DNA of 64,000 nucleotides from an uncultured Bacteroidales bacterium (GTDB lineage: Bacteria > Bacteroidota > Bacteroidia > Bacteroidales > UBA932). The notes beneath the pieces were generated by a model. It saw nothing but the letters and a program-made list of their open reading frames with translations. It did not search any database and had not been told where the DNA came from. The stretch spans positions 81,106-145,105 of the forward strand of contig CALUST010000011.1 of assembly GCA_944323505.1 (NCBI GenBank), written 5' to 3'. Position numbers and translations under genes: made by a program. Numbering within the stretch: the stretch's first letter is position 1; every line of letters starts with the position of its first letter. This document shows, one piece after another, positions 59,739 through 64,000 of the stretch.

Positions 59739-62081
59739 ATGTGGGACAAAAGACATAGAGCATCCATTATCTCCTGCGGGCTGATACTGTCCGCAGGATT
59801 GCTGTGGTACCTGCTGTGCCTTCCGGAAGATCTTTTCAGAGGCACATGCTACTCGGATGTCATGACGGACAGGAACGGGGAACTCCTCGGAGCAAGGACC
59901 GCAGAGGACGGGCAATGGCGTTTCCCCGCATCTGAGCCTGTCCCGGACAAATTTGCAGCAGCCATCATTACTTTTGAGGACAGATACTTCAGGTCTCACC
60001 CCGGAGTCAATCCGGTATCTTTGGCAAAAGCCGCATTCAGAAACATAAAGGCAGGCCATGTCGTAAGCGGAGGAAGCACCATAACGATGCAAGTGATACG
60101 GCTGTCACGGCAGAAAGAGAGGACAGTCATGCAGAAAATCATCGAATGCATTCTTGCCACAAGGCTTGAGATGAGATGCAGTAAAGATGAGATTCTGGCA
60201 CTCTATGCTGCACACGCCCCATTCGGCGGCAATGTAGTGGGGCTGGAGGCTGCATCCTGGAGATATTTCGGACGTCCTGCAGACGGACTGTCCTGGGGCG
60301 AGACCGCCACACTCGCGGTACTGCCCAATGCCCCGTCAATGATACACCCCGGGAAGAACAGGGAACTGCTGAAAGATAAGCGGGACAGGCTGCTCACAAG
60401 ACTTGAAGAAAGAGGCATCATCGATTCCGTGACATGCGCACTCGCCTGCTCTGAACCGTTGCCGGACAAGCCGCTGCCAATGCCGCAATATGCACCTCAC
60501 CTCATGGATATGTATGCCAATGCGGGATACCGGCATGTCGGATACATACGGACTTCTATCGACATCGCCCTGCAACAGAGAGCCGATGCCGTGCTTGAGC
60601 GGTGGAACAGGGAATTCTCCACAAAGAGTATCAGAGACCTTGCGGCCGTGATCATGGACACCAGGACCGGGGAGACCATAGCCTATTGCGGCAATACGGG
60701 ATACGGGTCAGGGAGAGAAGGATGCCAGGTGGACATACTGCAGGCGAAAAGAAGTACCGGGAGTATCCTCAAGCCCATCCTCTACTGCGCACTGCTCCAG
60801 GACGGGACAATACTGCCGAACACCCTGCTGCCTGACATCCCCGTCAATATCAACGGGTTCTCTCCACAGAATTATGACCTGCAGTTTTATGGGGCAGTCC
60901 CGGCTTCCGAGGCCTTGGCCAGATCCCTGAATGTCCCGGCTGTCCATGCGCTGAGACAATACGGAGTCCCCAAATTCATGGAACTCCTTGAGGAGGCAGG
61001 ACTGAACACACTTGACAGGACGGCTGACGACTACGGGCTTTCACTCATCCTCGGAGGAGCGGAAGGACGGCTTTATGAGATAACATCAGCCTATGCCCGT
61101 CTTGCTGCCACTCTCCAATACGGCAATGCCGCGCATCCCACGACTGTACATGGCATGAAATCCCGCGAAGATGACAGGTTCCCTCTCACGGACAAGGTCG
61201 CAATCTGGTGGACTATGGATGCCCTCAAGGAAGTGAACAGGCCGGATGAGATGGACTGGAGACTGATGCCGTCAGTGCGGAAAGTGGCATGGAAGACCGG
61301 GACAAGCTACGGGTTCAGGGATGCATGGGCTGTCGGGGTGACGCCGGAATATGCTGTCGGAGTCTGGGCCGGTAATGCCGACGGGAAAGGTGTCCCCGGA
61401 CTGAGCGGGGCGACTGTTGCCGGTCCTGTCATGTTTGACCTGTTCAATCTGCTGCCGCAGACTGGCTGGTTCAGGGAGCCTGTCTACGGAGAATACCTTG
61501 AGGCGGAAGTATGCAGGCAGTCAGGACACCTCAAGAGCATTCACTGCGAAGACATTGACACTCTGCATCTTCCTCTCAATGCTTTGAGAAGTGCCCCTTG
61601 CCCATATCACCACAGCGTCAGGCTGACTTCAGACATGAGATACAGGACAAATGCGGATGACGCGGACTCCCGGCCGATGAATATGTTCCTGCTGCCTCCT
61701 GCCATGGAATGGTATTACCGACGTCATCATCCGGAATACCTGAGCCTCCCGCCTGTCAGACCGGGAGTCGCGGCAAAAGACGGTTTCGTGCCTATGGAGT
61801 TCATATATCCGGAATCAGGCAGTTCGGTGGAAATCCCGGGACAACTTGACGGCTCGGTCAAAGGGATTGTATGCAGTCTCGCCCACAGCAACCCGGATGC
61901 AACCGTCTACTGGCATCTTGACGGCTCATATCTCGGCTGCACAAAATACGTGCACAGTATGACCGTCAACCCTGAACCCGGACCTCACACCATCACCGCC
62001 GTAGACTCAGACGGCAACACCCTCTCAACAGGCATTATAGTCGAAACCACTTTTGGCCCACCCTCAAACGTCTTTCTTTGA
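59739..62081 (+). CDS. pbpC: Penicillin-binding protein 1C
   Basis: 780-aa class A penicillin-binding protein. A membrane anchor is at about residues 8-27. The GT51 glycosyltransferase domain has its catalytic Glu80 in ITFEDRYFRSHPGV and GGSTITMQVIRL. The transpeptidase has S-I-L-K at Ser342-Lys345 (STGSILKP), SLN and KTGTS. The C-terminal 90 residues (VPMEFIYPESGSSVEIPGQLDG) are the BiPBP_C beta-domain typical of PBP1C. Linkage with an alpha-2-macroglobulin is the same as in Escherichia coli yfhM-pbpC. Confidence 0.95.
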   Translation: MWDKRHRASIISCGLILSAGLLWYLLCLPEDLFRGTCYSDVMTDRNGELLGARTAEDGQWRFPASEPVPDKFAAAIITFEDRYFRSHPGVNPVSLAKAAFRNIKAGHVVSGGSTITMQVIRLSRQKERTVMQKIIECILATRLEMRCSKDEILALYAAHAPFGGNVVGLEAASWRYFGRPADGLSWGETATLAVLPNAPSMIHPGKNRELLKDKRDRLLTRLEERGIIDSVTCALACSEPLPDKPLPMPQYAPHLMDMYANAGYRHVGYIRTSIDIALQQRADAVLERWNREFSTKSIRDLAAVIMDTRTGETIAYCGNTGYGSGREGCQVDILQAKRSTGSILKPILYCALLQDGTILPNTLLPDIPVNINGFSPQNYDLQFYGAVPASEALARSLNVPAVHALRQYGVPKFMELLEEAGLNTLDRTADDYGLSLILGGAEGRLYEITSAYARLAATLQYGNAAHPTTVHGMKSREDDRFPLTDKVAIWWTMDALKEVNRPDEMDWRLMPSVRKVAWKTGTSYGFRDAWAVGVTPEYAVGVWAGNADGKGVPGLSGATVAGPVMFDLFNLLPQTGWFREPVYGEYLEAEVCRQSGHLKSIHCEDIDTLHLPLNALRSAPCPYHHSVRLTSDMRYRTNADDADSRPMNMFLLPPAMEWYYRRHHPEYLSLPPVRPGVAAKDGFVPMEFIYPESGSSVEIPGQLDGSVKGIVCSLAHSNPDATVYWHLDGSYLGCTKYVHSMTVNPEPGPHTITAVDSDGNTLSTGIIVETTFGPPSNVFL

Positions 62082-62126
62082 AAGACTGGACCCGTCTAAA
62101 CCTTCCCGCGTATATGCCTGTCGGTA

Positions 62127-64000
<1,874 letters not shown>

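Overview
This window comes from a Bacteroidota chromosome, most likely a gut-associated Bacteroidales. The support is a SusC/SusD pair, many lipoproteins with Bacteroidetes-type signal peptides, repeated promoter boxes of the form TAnnTTTG with TTG about 19-21 bp upstream, an S16 ribosomal protein with a long tail, a serine-type sulfatase, and class III (anaerobic) ribonucleotide reduction. Coding density is high and GC looks to be in the low-to-mid 50s by eye. I see no insertion sequence, prophage, CRISPR array or rRNA. There is one tRNA.

Layout. 1-3667: tail of a phosphopantetheinyl transferase, then nrdD-nrdG. 3630-8018 (minus): TPR protein, EnvC-like M23 protein and an NAD-dependent epimerase with a zinc-ribbon-like tail. 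8194-10030: ECF sigma factor and a membrane protein that looks like a dual membrane-spanning anti-sigma factor. 10054-11559 (minus): MlaE/MlaF-type ABC transporter pair. 11858-25856: a nutrient-uptake locus with two related repeat lipoproteins, SusC, SusD, a SusE/F-position lipoprotein, a subtilisin-like lipoprotein protease and a small lipoprotein. It has no glycosidase, so peptide or glycoprotein use is the natural reading. 26097-28124: comM/yifB-like ATPase and tsaE. 28137-36294 (minus): a lipoprotein, ispE, sufD, sufC, pnuC, sufB and the membrane pyrophosphatase hppA; pnuC lies inside the suf cluster.

36590-44564 (plus) is an amino-sugar/sulfated-glycan cluster: a NagB-like/PIG-L deacetylase fusion with altered catalytic residues, a canonical nagB, a serine-type sulfatase and a GH2 beta-galactosidase. 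A bidirectional terminator and tRNA-Leu(GAG) follow. 44774-46436: DUF2147 protein, rpsP and rimM. 46444-54049 (minus): a near-complete lysine/diaminopimelate operon (dapE, lysC, dapB, dapA, dapD, aminotransferase, dapF) using the succinylase route, then a DUF4465-like lipoprotein. 54198-62081: alpha-2-macroglobulin and penicillin-binding protein 1C. 62127-64000 (minus): 3' part of a surface protein with collagen-like Gly-X-Y tracts, running off the window.

The best candidates for less-described biology are the sigma/dual-membrane anti-sigma pair, the protease-bearing SusCD locus with its tandem-repeat lipoproteins and a leader hairpin before susC, the NagB-like/PIG-L fusion with two catalytic positions changed to Gln, and the collagen-like surface protein.
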